NCBI GenBank assembly: GCA_003225655.1 | Contig: QIAW01000405.1 | Span: 1,068 to 17,014 of the forward strand | Origin: Acidobacteriota bacterium | Lineage (GTDB): Bacteria > Acidobacteriota > Terriglobia > Terriglobales > Acidobacteriaceae | DNA length: 15,947 bases | Direction: 5' to 3' | Part shown: piece by piece, positions 1-7,712 of the stretch | Layout of the letters: every line of letters begins with the position of its first letter | How positions within the stretch are numbered: position 1 is the stretch's first letter | The notes under the pieces: model-generated | Databases searched by the model: none | The model's input: the letters and a program-made list of their open reading frames with translations, nothing else | What the model was told of the DNA's origin: nothing | Made by a program: the position numbers and the translations under genes

Positions 1-1121
1 TTGGCCTCTTCGGCACCGCGTGGGCACTGATGCAGTTCATCTTCTCTCCTGTGCTCGGCCTGCTCTCCGACCGCTATGGTCGCCGCCGCGTGATCCTGCT
101 CTCGAACCTCGGACTGGGCCTGGATTACATCGTTATGGCCCTGGCTCCGACGGTTGGCTGGCTGTTCCTCGGACGCCTTCTCTCCGGCGTCACCTCGGCC
201 AGCATCACCACCGCTAATGCCTACATCAGCGACGTCACGCCGGTGGAAAAACGCGCCCGCGCTTTCGGCATGCTGGGCGCGGCATTCGGTGTTGGCTTCG
301 TGCTGGGTCCCGCGCTGGGAGGCTGGCTGGGAGCGAAAAATCCGCGGCTTCCCTTCTGGTTCGCCGCCGGATGCAGCCTATTGAACGCGCTCTACGGACT
401 GCTGGTCCTGCCAGAATCGCTTCCCGTGGAAAAGCGCCAAACACATCTGGACTGGAGGAAGGCCAATCCGGTTGGCTCACTCAAGCTTCTGCGCTCGCAC
501 ACTGAGCTGCTCGGGCTGGCAACGGTAAACTTTCTCGGGTATCTGGCGCACGAGGTCTACGCTACCATATTCGTGCTCTACGTCATTTATCGCTACGGCT
601 GGGGGCAGCGAACGATCGGCAACTCGCTCGCCGTGGTTGGCGTTGCCTCGATGATTATCATGGCTGGTGTCATCGGCCCGGTCGTCGCTCGCTTTGGCGA
701 GCGGCGCGCTCTCTTTGCGGGCTTGCTGCTGGGCGCGTTGGGATTTGCGCTCTTCGGCTGGGCGCCTGTGGGCTGGCTTTTCATGCTTGCGATCCCCATC
801 AACTGCTTGTGGGCCCTGGCCGGTCCGCCTTCCACATCCATGATGACCCAGCGCGTCTCCGCTTCTGAACAAGGGCAGCTTCAGGGTGCGATTGGCTCGG
901 TGCGCAGCATTGCCATGATCATTGGACCCAGCATCTTTTCGGTGACGTTTGCGTTCTTTATCGCTCCCGGGCGGCCGCTGCATCTGCCGGGAGCACCGTG
1001 GTATCTGGCCGCGCTGCTCCTGTTTGTGGCATTGGCGGTGGCGTTTGCTGTCGCGCCCAAGAGCAAAACCGCCGCAGCCGTGGATAAAGGACCCGAGATC
1101 GTTGAAGCGCAGATGGTTTGA
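1..1121 (+). CDS. MFS drug/proton antiporter-type transporter, C-terminal part (5' end outside window)
   Basis: The reading frame is open from position 3 to the TGA at 1119-1121, so the start lies to the left of the window. A Met codon at 30 is internal. Counting from position 3, residues 19-29 are MFS motif A (GLLSDRYGRRR, the loop after helix 2). A motif-B-like segment with a conserved Arg lies at 56-66 (LGRLLSGVTSA). Residues 92-107 (GAAFGVGFVLGPALGG) are motif C, the antiporter signature of helix 5. The rest is a series of hydrophobic helices ending in a short charged tail. Motif C with this spacing is typical of the TetA/DHA1 efflux families, so export of a drug or small metabolite in exchange for protons is the likely role. 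The substrate cannot be read from the sequence. About 50 N-terminal residues (helix 1 and part of helix 2) are missing. It converges on galE with a 52-nt gap and is probably unrelated to the sugar operon. Confidence 0.9.
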   Translation, partial: GLFGTAWALMQFIFSPVLGLLSDRYGRRRVILLSNLGLGLDYIVMALAPTVGWLFLGRLLSGVTSASITTANAYISDVTPVEKRARAFGMLGAAFGVGFVLGPALGGWLGAKNPRLPFWFAAGCSLLNALYGLLVLPESLPVEKRQTHLDWRKANPVGSLKLLRSHTELLGLATVNFLGYLAHEVYATIFVLYVIYRYGWGQRTIGNSLAVVGVASMIIMAGVIGPVVARFGERRALFAGLLLGALGFALFGWAPVGWLFMLAIPINCLWALAGPPSTSMMTQRVSASEQGQLQGAIGSVRSIAMIIGPSIFSVTFAFFIAPGRPLHLPGAPWYLAALLLFVALAVAFAVAPKSKTAAAVDKGPEIVEAQMV

Positions 1122-1173
1122 CGTGTCGAGACTTGAGCGCGTTCTTTCCTGAGCACTGAGGATTGCCTATTTT

Positions 1174-2172
1174 TTATGGCTTTTCGCTGAGAGCTGCCAC
1201 TTGAGCCCGCAATGCTGGAACTCGCTGTATCCACCGCCACGCGGTGGCCACGCACTGTTCCAGAGATCGTGTCGCCTTCCAGTCCAAAATCTCCTGTGCT
1301 TTCGATGGGTCTGCAACCAGCACCGGCGGATCTCCCAGACGGCGCGCAACGATACGCTTTGGCACCGGCCCGCTGACTTTTTCAACGGCATCTATGATTT
1401 CTTTGACCGAAGAGCCTCGTCCTGTACCCAGGTTGAGAAAGATCGAGCTTCCCTGATTTGCCAGGTATTCCAGCGCCAGCGCGTGGGCCTCACCCAGATC
1501 GTTCACGTGGATGTAGTCGCGAATGCAGGTGCCATCGGGAGTCGGATAGTCATCCCCAAAAATCTGCAGCTCAGGCCGCAGGCCCAGCACAGCTTCAAAA
1601 GCGCCGGGAACCAGGTGATTTTCCGGGACATGCAGCTCGCCAATTTCTCCGCTTTCGTCGGCGCCGGCAGCATTGAAATAACGCAGTGAGGCGAAGCGCA
1701 GGCCATAAGCTTGGTCGTAGGCTTTCAATGCATATTCAAAGCAAGCCTTGGAAGAGCCGTAAGGATTTACTGGTTCGCGCGGCAGATCTTCGGTAATGGG
1801 AACTCTGGAAGGGATGCCATAGACCGCGCAGGTGGAGGAAAAAACAAAATACTTGATTTTGGAATCAATAACCGCGTTGAGAAAGGTGAGCGCCTTTCTG
1901 AAATTGTTTTCAAAGTATTTGCGCGGATCGCGGACTGATTCCCCGGCGTCGGCGCTGGCAGCAAAGTGCATGACCGCATCAACCCGAGATAGAGCGGGAA
2001 CCAGGCGAGCCAGGTCGGCAAAATCTGCCTGGATCAGCTCAAAACCATTAGCGAGAAAAGCGTGGCCCGTCGACAGGTTGTCGTAAATTAGCACCTCGTG
2101 CCCGCGCTTTCGCAGTATCCGGGCGGTGTGGCTGCCAATGTATCCTGCGCCACCTGCTACAAGAACACGCAT
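1174..2172 (-). CDS. galE: UDP-glucose 4-epimerase
   Basis: Interconverts UDP-galactose and UDP-glucose in the cytoplasm with bound NAD, closing the Leloir cycle. The 332-residue protein matches the usual GalE length (about 330-340). The Rossmann NAD motif GGAGYIGSH is at residues 7-15, with acidic D31 after the second strand (YDNLSTG). The SDR catalytic residues are Ser-Ser-Thr at 112-114 and Tyr138-xxx-Lys142 (PYGSSK). The frame stays open 30 codons further upstream. The ATG at 2172 was chosen because it places the Rossmann strand at the N-terminus, as in the family, and has an AGGAG ribosome site 5 nt upstream. It is the last gene of the minus-strand run, 101 nt after the FAH-family gene, and may also have its own promoter. 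The product could act on other UDP-hexoses, but the galK/galT neighbours make galE the best call. Confidence 0.95.
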   Translation of the reverse strand: MRVLVAGGAGYIGSHTARILRKRGHEVLIYDNLSTGHAFLANGFELIQADFADLARLVPALSRVDAVMHFAASADAGESVRDPRKYFENNFRKALTFLNAVIDSKIKYFVFSSTCAVYGIPSRVPITEDLPREPVNPYGSSKACFEYALKAYDQAYGLRFASLRYFNAAGADESGEIGELHVPENHLVPGAFEAVLGLRPELQIFGDDYPTPDGTCIRDYIHVNDLGEAHALALEYLANQGSSIFLNLGTGRGSSVKEIIDAVEKVSGPVPKRIVARRLGDPPVLVADPSKAQEILDWKATRSLEQCVATAWRWIQRVPALRAQVAALSEKP

Positions 2173-2241
2173 TGAGTCTCCTGATTTTTCTGTTCCGTGT
2201 ACTACATGACGCAATGGCTTGCTTTGATTTCTGTTTGCCCC

Positions 2242-2269
2242 ATTCGTACGCGTAATCGGCAATTGTCAA
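2242..2269 (-). promoter_or_regulatory. Possible internal promoter for galE
   Basis: On the minus strand a perfect TTGACA (-35) lies at 2269-2264, directly after the stop codon of the FAH-family gene. A weak -10 candidate, ACGAAT, follows after a 16-nt spacer (2247-2242). It would drive galE alone from about 65 nt upstream of its start. Only the -35 element is convincing. Confidence 0.3.
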
Positions 2270-2273
2270 CGGC

Positions 2274-3167
2274 CTATGAAATCTGGTTGACCAGCGTTCC
2301 CACCCGCTCAATCTCGACTTCCATTTTGTCGCCGGATTGCAAGAAGACAGGCGGTTTGCGCGCAAAACCCACGCCCGGAGGAGTTCCGGTCAGGATTACG
2401 TCGCCCGGATTCAGCGTAATACTGCGAGAGATGTATTCGATCAGGGCTGGGATATTGAAGATCAGATTTGCCGTGGTGGAATCCTGCATCACCTCGCCGT
2501 TCAGACGCAGTTGGATTCGCAATCCGCTTCCGTCACCAAGCTCATTTTGGGAGACCACCCAGGGCCCGATGGGGCCAAAGCCGTCCGCGCTTTTACCGCG
2601 ATACCACTGATTATCGGCAAACTGGAAGTCGCGAGCGCTGATGTCATTTCCGCAGGTATAGCCGGCAATGTATTGGAGCGCATCTGCCGCCTTCACCTGG
2701 CTGCAGGTCTTGCCGATGACGACGGCAAGCTCTGCCTCATAATCCACCTGCTTGCTGCCCGGGGGAAGCGGAACCGGACGGTTATGAGCATGAATGGCAT
2801 TTGAAGTCTTGGCGAATAGAAGCGGGAATTCGGGCAGCTTCATATCAGATTCTTTGGCGTGATCGCTGTAATTCAAACCGACACAAATGAAAGTCCGCGG
2901 ACGCACCGGCGGCTGGAACTCTACTGCGGGGCCCAGGGGCGCGGCTTCCCGCACAAACTTTCCGTCTTGCGCCAGGAACTCCCCCACGACGGGGAGCGCT
3001 GAGCAGAACGCTGTATCGCTCGCTTCTTTTATCGCATTCAGCGCGGTCTCCCGGACCGGCTGCGGTACCGAAGCGCGATCGAGAACGCTCCAGTCGAAAA
3101 GTCTTTGATCATCGGCCACCAGGAACAGCCCCGGTTTCCCATTCAAAACATATCTTCCTGCCTTCAT
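2274..3167 (-). CDS. Fumarylacetoacetate hydrolase (FAH) family protein, probable 2,4-diketo acid hydrolase
   Basis: This 297-residue cytosolic enzyme has the FAH fold. Family members are metal-dependent and hydrolyse C-C bonds in, or isomerise, diketo acids. The metal ligands are visible as E144 and E146 (DYEAELAVVIG) and D175 (CGNDISARD). Other family landmarks are GLNYSDHAKE (97-106), the catalytic-loop lysine K192 (RGKSADGFGPIGPW) and GTPPGVGFA near the C-terminus. The N-terminal 80 or so residues form the small domain seen in two-domain members. Proteins of this type are often labelled as hydroxyhepta-dienedioate isomerase, acylpyruvase, or 2,4-diketo-3-deoxy-fuconate/rhamnonate hydrolase. 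The sequence alone does not pick one. Its place between galT and galE favours a sugar-acid substrate. The start at 3167 is the first ATG, with a modest purine-rich site (GAGGGAAG) upstream. The gap to galT is 43 nt. Confidence 0.85.
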   Translation of the reverse strand: MKAGRYVLNGKPGLFLVADDQRLFDWSVLDRASVPQPVRETALNAIKEASDTAFCSALPVVGEFLAQDGKFVREAAPLGPAVEFQPPVRPRTFICVGLNYSDHAKESDMKLPEFPLLFAKTSNAIHAHNRPVPLPPGSKQVDYEAELAVVIGKTCSQVKAADALQYIAGYTCGNDISARDFQFADNQWYRGKSADGFGPIGPWVVSQNELGDGSGLRIQLRLNGEVMQDSTTANLIFNIPALIEYISRSITLNPGDVILTGTPPGVGFARKPPVFLQSGDKMEVEIERVGTLVNQIS

Positions 3168-3210
3168 CTCTCGCTTCCCTCTCTTATGAGTAATTTGTAT
3201 GAATGAACTA

Positions 3211-4311
3211 TCAACGCAGTACCGTTTCGCTTCCTGCCTGGCGCTGTTGCGCCGCGACTTTGACGGTTTCGCGCAGCCTGCCAGCGGCGATTTCCGGCGT
3301 GATGTCGCGCTGGGGCGTACCTAGCATCTCATACCCAACCATGAATTTCTGCACCGTGGCCGAGCGCAGCAGGGGAGGATAGTAATGCGCATGCAAGTGC
3401 CACTCCGGATGATCTTTTCCATCCGTCGGCCGCTGATGAAAGCCCATGGAATATGGAAACGACACATCGAACACCTTGTCGTAACCTGCCGTGACTTGCT
3501 TGAGGATATCGCTGAGCCAATCCCGCTCCTGCTCGCTGAGCTCATTCATGGCCCCCACGTGGCGGCGGCTCAATACCAGGATCTCAAACGGCCACACCGC
3601 CCAAAAAGGCACCAGCGCGATAAAGGCATCGTTCTCATACACGATCCGCTCTCCGGCCTTGCGCTCCAGCGCCAGGTATTCGCACAACATGCAACATTTG
3701 TGCGCCTTACTGTACTGCTCCATGGAGTCCTGCTCGCGAAAGGGCTGGTTGGGCAAGTTGGCGTTGGCCCAGGTTTGGCAGTGAGGATGCGGATTACTGG
3801 CGCCCATCATCGCCCCGCGATTCTCAAAGATTTGTACGTGGTTGATCCACGGAATGCTGCCCAGTTCGTTGTACTGTTCGACCCAAACATCCACAACGCG
3901 GCGGATCTGCTCAAGGCCCATACTGGCAATCGTGAGGTCATGGCGGGGATCGAAACAAACCACGCGGCAGATGCCGCGTTCGGCGTGTGCCACGATTAAT
4001 CCGTTGAGATCGAGGTGGCTGTCAGGAGCGGAAGGCAGCAAGGCAGGAAAATCGTTATCAAAAACCAGCGTGCTTTTATAGGCAGGGTTGCGCACCCCAG
4101 CCGCGCGCGCGTTTCCCGGACACAAATAGCAGTTCGGGTCATAGGCGGGCTGGGCTTCTTGCGGCGCTTCATGCACCTTGCCCTGCCAGGGGCGCTCCGT
4201 GCGATGCGGAGAAACCAGCACCCACTCGCGCAGGAGCGGGTTATAACGGCGATGAGGTGTGTCTCGCAAATCCATCGGCATGGGTGGTTGCTGCCCTGCG
4301 TCGTTCAGCAT
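3211..4311 (-). CDS. galT: Galactose-1-phosphate uridylyltransferase
   Basis: Transfers UMP from UDP-glucose to galactose-1-phosphate, giving UDP-galactose and glucose-1-phosphate. The 366-residue protein has the full HIT-superfamily GalT pattern. The active site is HPHCQ (175-179), with nucleophile His177. The zinc ligands align as C61/C64 (CYLC), H124 and H175. The second metal site aligns as E193, H292, H307 and H309 (LHAHYYPPLLRS). The ATG at 4311 overlaps the galK stop by 7 nt (ATGCTGA), which implies translational coupling. Later ATGs at 4281 or 4275 are also possible, because the conserved region begins only at about residue 19 (PHRRYNPL). An ATG further upstream, at 4344, would add 11 basic residues without family support. 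The gene lies between galK and the FAH-family gene. Confidence 0.95.
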   Translation of the reverse strand: MLNDAGQQPPMPMDLRDTPHRRYNPLLREWVLVSPHRTERPWQGKVHEAPQEAQPAYDPNCYLCPGNARAAGVRNPAYKSTLVFDNDFPALLPSAPDSHLDLNGLIVAHAERGICRVVCFDPRHDLTIASMGLEQIRRVVDVWVEQYNELGSIPWINHVQIFENRGAMMGASNPHPHCQTWANANLPNQPFREQDSMEQYSKAHKCCMLCEYLALERKAGERIVYENDAFIALVPFWAVWPFEILVLSRRHVGAMNELSEQERDWLSDILKQVTAGYDKVFDVSFPYSMGFHQRPTDGKDHPEWHLHAHYYPPLLRSATVQKFMVGYEMLGTPQRDITPEIAAGRLRETVKVAAQQRQAGSETVLR

Positions 4312-5489
4312 TTTGCAATGCCGACGCCTTCGGCAGCGGAGCACACGTATATTTCAGGACGGCGGCCGGTCTTCTCTTCATAGGCCTCTGCGATGGCGTG
4401 CTGCAAATGAGCAATGGATTCTTCTTTGACCAGACTGATGGTGCAACCGCCGAATCCCCCGCCGGTCATGCGCGATCCATAAACGCCTTCCTGCTTCACG
4501 GCGATTTCCACCATTACGTCAAGTTCAAAGCAGCTAACTTCATAGTCATCGCGCAAGCTGCGATGCGAGTCGGCCATAAGGTGGCCAAAGCAGTTCAGAT
4601 CGTCGCGTTGCAAAGCGGCGGTGGCTTCTGTAACCCGCAGGTTTTCTGTCACTACGTGGCGACAGCGCCGGTAGAGCACATCGGTCAGCCGGTCGCGATG
4701 GCGGTCCAACTCTGCCATGCTGACGTCGCGCAAAGATTCAATTCCGGGAAGGACCGATGCCAAACGGCGGACGCCTTCTTCGCATTCGGCGCGGCGGACG
4801 TTGTACTCCCCGCCAGCCAGGTGGTGGTCAACCATGGTATTCGAAATCAGCAGGCAGACGTCGCTCTTCAGCGGCAGCGTTCGGTAATTGAGAGAGCGGC
4901 AGTCGAGCATGATGGCGTGGCCTGCCTGGGCATGGCAGGCAATAAATTGGTCCATAATTCCGCAACGGGCGCCTACGTAATCGTTCTCTGCCTTCTGGCA
5001 GAGCTTGGCTAGTTCTGTGCGCTCAACCTGAAGGCCGGAGATTTCAAGCAACGCATACGCTGTGGCCACTTCAATGCCGGCCGAGGAACTCAGACCGGCG
5101 CCAATCGGAATGTTACTCAGGATGGCGATTTCAGCGCCGCGAAGTTTATGTCCAGCGTGTTCCAGCGCCCAGGCCACGCCGCGAATATAGTCGCTCCAGT
5201 GATCGGTGGTCTCCATCTTTCCATCATTCAGGGAGAACTCGATGGTTTCATTGAAGTTGACGGAGTGTACTACCAGTTGCCGGTCCTTGCGCGGCGCGAT
5301 GGCAACGCAGCAGGAAAGATCAATCGCCGCCGGCATGACAAATCCGTCGTTATAGTCGGTATGCTCACCAATAAGATTCACCCGGCCCGGAGCGCGGTAA
5401 AGAGTGGGAGCAGCCTCAAAGATGCTGTTGAACTGCAATTTGAGCTCAGTCCAGTGGGCCGTGCGTTGGTCTAGCGAATAGGTGCTCAT
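4305..5489 (-). CDS. galK: Galactokinase
   Basis: Phosphorylates galactose at C1 with ATP, the first committed Leloir step. The 394-residue GHMP kinase has all three family motifs. The galactokinase signature GRVNLIGEHTDYNDG is at 35-49, with Arg36 and the EHTD sugar-binding residues. The ATP loop PIGAGLSSSAG is at 128-138. Motif III (MTGGGFGGCTISLV) is at 341-354. The catalytic Asp is D180 (CGIMDQF). The frame runs 58 codons further upstream but that stretch lies over the preceding small membrane-protein gene. The ATG at 5489 gives the normal N-terminus and lies 4 nt after that gene's stop. No good Shine-Dalgarno precedes it (ACTGATCCC), so translation probably depends on ribosomes finishing the upstream gene. 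It overlaps galT by 7 nt downstream. Confidence 0.96.
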   Translation of the reverse strand: MSTYSLDQRTAHWTELKLQFNSIFEAAPTLYRAPGRVNLIGEHTDYNDGFVMPAAIDLSCCVAIAPRKDRQLVVHSVNFNETIEFSLNDGKMETTDHWSDYIRGVAWALEHAGHKLRGAEIAILSNIPIGAGLSSSAGIEVATAYALLEISGLQVERTELAKLCQKAENDYVGARCGIMDQFIACHAQAGHAIMLDCRSLNYRTLPLKSDVCLLISNTMVDHHLAGGEYNVRRAECEEGVRRLASVLPGIESLRDVSMAELDRHRDRLTDVLYRRCRHVVTENLRVTEATAALQRDDLNCFGHLMADSHRSLRDDYEVSCFELDVMVEIAVKQEGVYGSRMTGGGFGGCTISLVKEESIAHLQHAIAEAYEEKTGRRPEIYVCSAAEGVGIAKC

Positions 5490-5493
5490 GGGA

Positions 5494-5757
5494 TCAGTTA
5501 TGTACCGCGTCCTGTTTCTTAGGAGGCCGAGGAGGTAAATCCGCGGTTTCATCCATTGCTTGCGGCACAGCACGCCGCCGGCCCAGCAGGAGCATGGCCA
5601 TGCCGAAGACCAGCAATACGACTCCCCAAAGCAGATTGATGTTAATGCCCAGAGAGCGCTCATACAGCCCGCGATTACTGAGAGCGCCGAACACGGTCAG
5701 TACGAGCCCAAAGAGGGTGAACAGCACGCCAATCGGCAACCGAATGTCTAGTCCCAT
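5494..5757 (-). CDS. Small two-helix membrane protein between symporter and galK
   Basis: This 87-residue protein is of unknown function. Two hydrophobic stretches can be seen, at about residues 7-25 (LPIGVLFTLFGLVLTVFGA) and 40-59 (INLLWGVVLLVFGMAMLLLG). A short polar loop joins them, with Tyr and Ser residues at 32-35. An arginine cluster (RRR, 60-63) follows the second helix, then a Pro/Lys-rich tail (DLPPRPPKKQ). By the positive-inside rule the C-terminal tail is cytoplasmic. The start at 5757 has an AAAGG site about 8 nt upstream. It ends 4 nt before galK and begins 46 nt after the symporter, so it is firmly inside the gal operon. I recognise no named family. A role as an accessory subunit to the symporter, or a purely structural membrane role, is a guess from position only. 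Confidence 0.75.
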   Translation of the reverse strand: MGLDIRLPIGVLFTLFGLVLTVFGALSNRGLYERSLGININLLWGVVLLVFGMAMLLLGRRRAVPQAMDETADLPPRPPKKQDAVHN

Positions 5758-5803
5758 GTGCGGAACCTTTCTCTTTGCTATCTTTAACTTGCTGAAAAAA
5801 ACG

Positions 5804-6646
5804 TTACCAAAAAATAATATTAAGCACGAGCGCCGCCACCAGGACGCAAACCGCCAGGAAGGCCGGGCGCTTGTACCACTTCAGGTTCTCATCCGTCTGT
5901 CGCGGGGTCAACGAATACACCAACCCTTTCAATTCTTCTTCGTTGCGTGGTTTCGTCAATACGCTAATGACAATCGTGATCACCAAACAAGCCGTGAAGG
6001 CGAAGATTGCCGCCCAGAAGTTCTGCGCCATCTCGCTGGGATAGGTATGGACAATCGTCCCCAGCCAGCCTCCCTTCACACCAACACTGGCGCCCTCCGG
6101 TAAGGTCAAGCCGTGGTGTATGGAAGCAGCCAGAGTCCCCCCGAGCAGACCAAAGAATGCCCCGTGGCCCGTCGATCTCTTCCAGAACATACCCAGCAGG
6201 AACGTGGCCAAGAGCGGCGCATTCACAAAGGCAAAGACCAACTGCAGCATATCCATGATGTTGTTAAAGCGGCTGGCCATATATGCAGTCAGAATGGATA
6301 ATCCAATGCCAAAGACGGTGGCCATGCGCCCCATCCACAAGTAGTGCTGGTCGCTGGCGTTGCGGCGAATGTAGGACTGATAAATGTCATACGTCCACAC
6401 CGTATTAAATGCGGTGACGTTGCCCGCCATGCCTGACATGAAGCTTGCCAGCAACGCCGTCAATCCCAGCCCCAGCATCCCGGTCGGAAAATAGTGCAGC
6501 AACATCTGCGGGAAGGTCAGATCGTAGTCCAACTCGGGATTGCCGTTCTTATCGAGCAGAGGCCGATTCGTAGCCGCATCAATCTTGGGAGGAACCAACC
6601 CCACTCCGGCAGAGGCAGCCGGCGCCATGGGCTGCGTGCTGGCCAC
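5804..6646 (-). CDS. Sodium:solute symporter, C-terminal part (downstream of in-frame amber codon)
   Basis: This continues the symporter frame after the TAG at 6679-6677. The two halves are in the same frame (7609 minus 6646 is a multiple of three), so no frameshift is needed. Without the stop the gene would encode about 600 residues, within the usual SSS range. This half starts with a polar linker (Pro/Ala-rich, then DAATNRPLLDKNGNPELDYD). It continues with the conserved helix segment SGMAGNVTAFNTVWTYDIY and several further helices, ending in a C-terminal membrane anchor (VCVLVAALVLNIIFW). The GTG at 6646 and the ATG at 6628 are possible restart codons but lack clear ribosome sites. A half transporter with these helices alone would not be expected to work. 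The gene is either broken, read through, or carries a sequencing or assembly error. The small membrane-protein gene follows 46 nt later. Confidence 0.8.
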   Translation of the reverse strand: MASTQPMAPAASAGVGLVPPKIDAATNRPLLDKNGNPELDYDLTFPQMLLHYFPTGMLGLGLTALLASFMSGMAGNVTAFNTVWTYDIYQSYIRRNASDQHYLWMGRMATVFGIGLSILTAYMASRFNNIMDMLQLVFAFVNAPLLATFLLGMFWKRSTGHGAFFGLLGGTLAASIHHGLTLPEGASVGVKGGWLGTIVHTYPSEMAQNFWAAIFAFTACLVITIVISVLTKPRNEEELKGLVYSLTPRQTDENLKWYKRPAFLAVCVLVAALVLNIIFW

Positions 6647-6676
6647 CTGGATCGTGCCCTGCGCGGCAGGTCTGGG

Positions 6677-6679
6677 CTA
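6677..6679 (-). other. In-frame amber (TAG) codon splitting the symporter gene
   Basis: The minus strand reads ATT GCG ATC GCT TAG CCC AGA CCT GCC across this point. The frame before (from 7609) and after (to 5804) is identical, and both sides are clearly SSS sequence. The stop is codon 311 of about 601. It falls in the polar loop after a transmembrane helix, where family members vary most. A single base change (for example TTG, CAG or TCG to TAG) explains it. Confidence 0.85.
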
Positions 6680-7609
6680 AGCGATCGCAATCAAGCCGGG
6701 AAGAATTACGATGAAAGGAAAGAGCATTTTGGGAACGGCGGCGATCAGCGGTGTGCGACGCGCCGAATTCATGGAGTCGGCCGCCATGGCGCGCTGCACC
6801 ACCAGGAAATCTGTGCACCAGTATCCGAACGAGAGCACAAAACCCAGTCCCATCACCAGCCCGAACCACTCGATGCCGAAGCCGTTGTTGTGGGCGTTTC
6901 CCATTCCCTTCCACGAATGCGTGAGGCTCGGAGACAGTTTCTGGGTCAGGCCATGCCAGCCACCTACATTCTTGAGCCCCAGCAGCACCAGGGGAAGAAG
7001 CCCGGCGATGATCAGGAAAAACTGCAACACCTCGTTGTAGATGGCGCTGGTCAACCCTCCCAGCAGGATGTAGGCGAGTACCACCGCAGCCGAGGCTACA
7101 ATGCCCACGTGAAAAATCCATGAGGGATCAACTCCCATGCGATGAAAAGGATCATCCAGAATGTGCAAGGTCTGAATGAGCTTGGCCATGGCATACATGG
7201 AGATGCCGGAAGAGAAAACGGTCATCACCGCGAAAGAGATCGCATTCAAACCACGCGTCTTTTCATCAAAACGCAGCCGCAGGTATTCGGGCACGGAACG
7301 GGCGCGCGAGCCATAGTAAAACGGCATCATGAAGATGCCAATAAACGCCATCGCGGGAATCGCGCCTATCCAGTAAAAGTGACTGGTGACGATGCCGTAT
7401 TTCGCTCCTGAGGCCGCCATGCCAATCACTTCCTGCGCCCCCAGGTTCGCCGATAAAAAGGCCAAACCGCACACCCAGGCGGGAATGGCGCGGCCAGCCA
7501 GGAAAAAATCGGTGCTGGTGCGGGTATGTCGCCTCAACACCACGCCGATGCCGAGCACAAACGCGAAATATACCCCCATGATGAGCCAGTCAACGCTGGT
7601 CAGTTGCAT
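6677..7609 (-). CDS. Sodium:solute symporter (SSS family), N-terminal part, likely galactose/glucose transporter
   Basis: The first 310 residues of an SSS (SLC5-like) inner-membrane symporter that couples Na+ entry to sugar uptake. Recognisable segments are AQEVIGMAASGAKYG (58-72), equivalent to the substrate-site helix of vSGLT; VPEYLRLRF (106-114); the family signature AYILLGGLTSAIYNEVLQF (179-197); the QRAMAADS loop (272-279); and FPFIVILPGLIAIA (297-310). The last segment is cut by an in-frame TAG at the end of a helix. The ATG at 7609 has a GGAG site 7 nt upstream. It is the first structural gene after the IclR regulator (103-nt gap) and sits directly upstream of the small membrane protein and galK. 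Galactose, or a galactoside-derived sugar, is therefore the likely substrate. Substrate choice is inference; the family call is firm. Confidence 0.85.
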   Translation of the reverse strand: MQLTSVDWLIMGVYFAFVLGIGVVLRRHTRTSTDFFLAGRAIPAWVCGLAFLSANLGAQEVIGMAASGAKYGIVTSHFYWIGAIPAMAFIGIFMMPFYYGSRARSVPEYLRLRFDEKTRGLNAISFAVMTVFSSGISMYAMAKLIQTLHILDDPFHRMGVDPSWIFHVGIVASAAVVLAYILLGGLTSAIYNEVLQFFLIIAGLLPLVLLGLKNVGGWHGLTQKLSPSLTHSWKGMGNAHNNGFGIEWFGLVMGLGFVLSFGYWCTDFLVVQRAMAADSMNSARRTPLIAAVPKMLFPFIVILPGLIAIA

Positions 7610-7626
7610 GAATGATCTCCGTTGCT

Positions 7627-7688
7627 CAGTTGTTCAACTGTTCTCTCAAATTCTTGGTCAACTTCCCAGTTCCAGCAATTAACTTCCC
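7627..7688. promoter_or_regulatory. Symporter upstream region with a palindrome and a 21-bp-spaced direct repeat
   Basis: The 103-bp gap between iclR and the symporter holds a 14-bp inverted repeat (CAGTTG-TT-CAACTG, 7627-7640), 17 bp upstream of the symporter start codon. It also holds two copies of AACTTCCC at 7660-7667 and 7681-7688, exactly 21 bp (two helical turns) apart. Such a layout could be a regulator site that tunes the structural genes separately from iclR. No convincing -10 element was found, so this remains tentative. Confidence 0.3.
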
Positions 7689-7712
7689 GAGCCAGCTCAG
7701 ACGCTCATACCG

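Noticed and set aside
1122..1173. Terminator between the convergent MFS gene and galE
   Set aside because: A T run occurs at 1170-1175 but no stable stem precedes it on either strand.
4257..5012. A 251-codon open frame on the plus strand opposite galK and the start of galT
   Set aside because: It is antisense to two fully motif-supported enzymes. No ribosome site or family features were seen.
5490..5663. Longer GalK starting at 5663
   Set aside because: The extra 58 residues overlap the small membrane-protein gene and have no galactokinase similarity.
6677..6679. The amber codon as a pyrrolysine or other recoding site
   Set aside because: No structural element or pyrrolysine genes are visible. 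A simple point mutation or sequence error is far more likely.
6494..7123. Open frames on both strands across the symporter break (plus strand 6494-7123, and a shifted minus frame 6579-7121)
   Set aside because: These are shadows of the high-GC symporter gene. The shifted minus frame loses all transmembrane character. The two true halves are in one frame, so a frameshift explanation is not needed.
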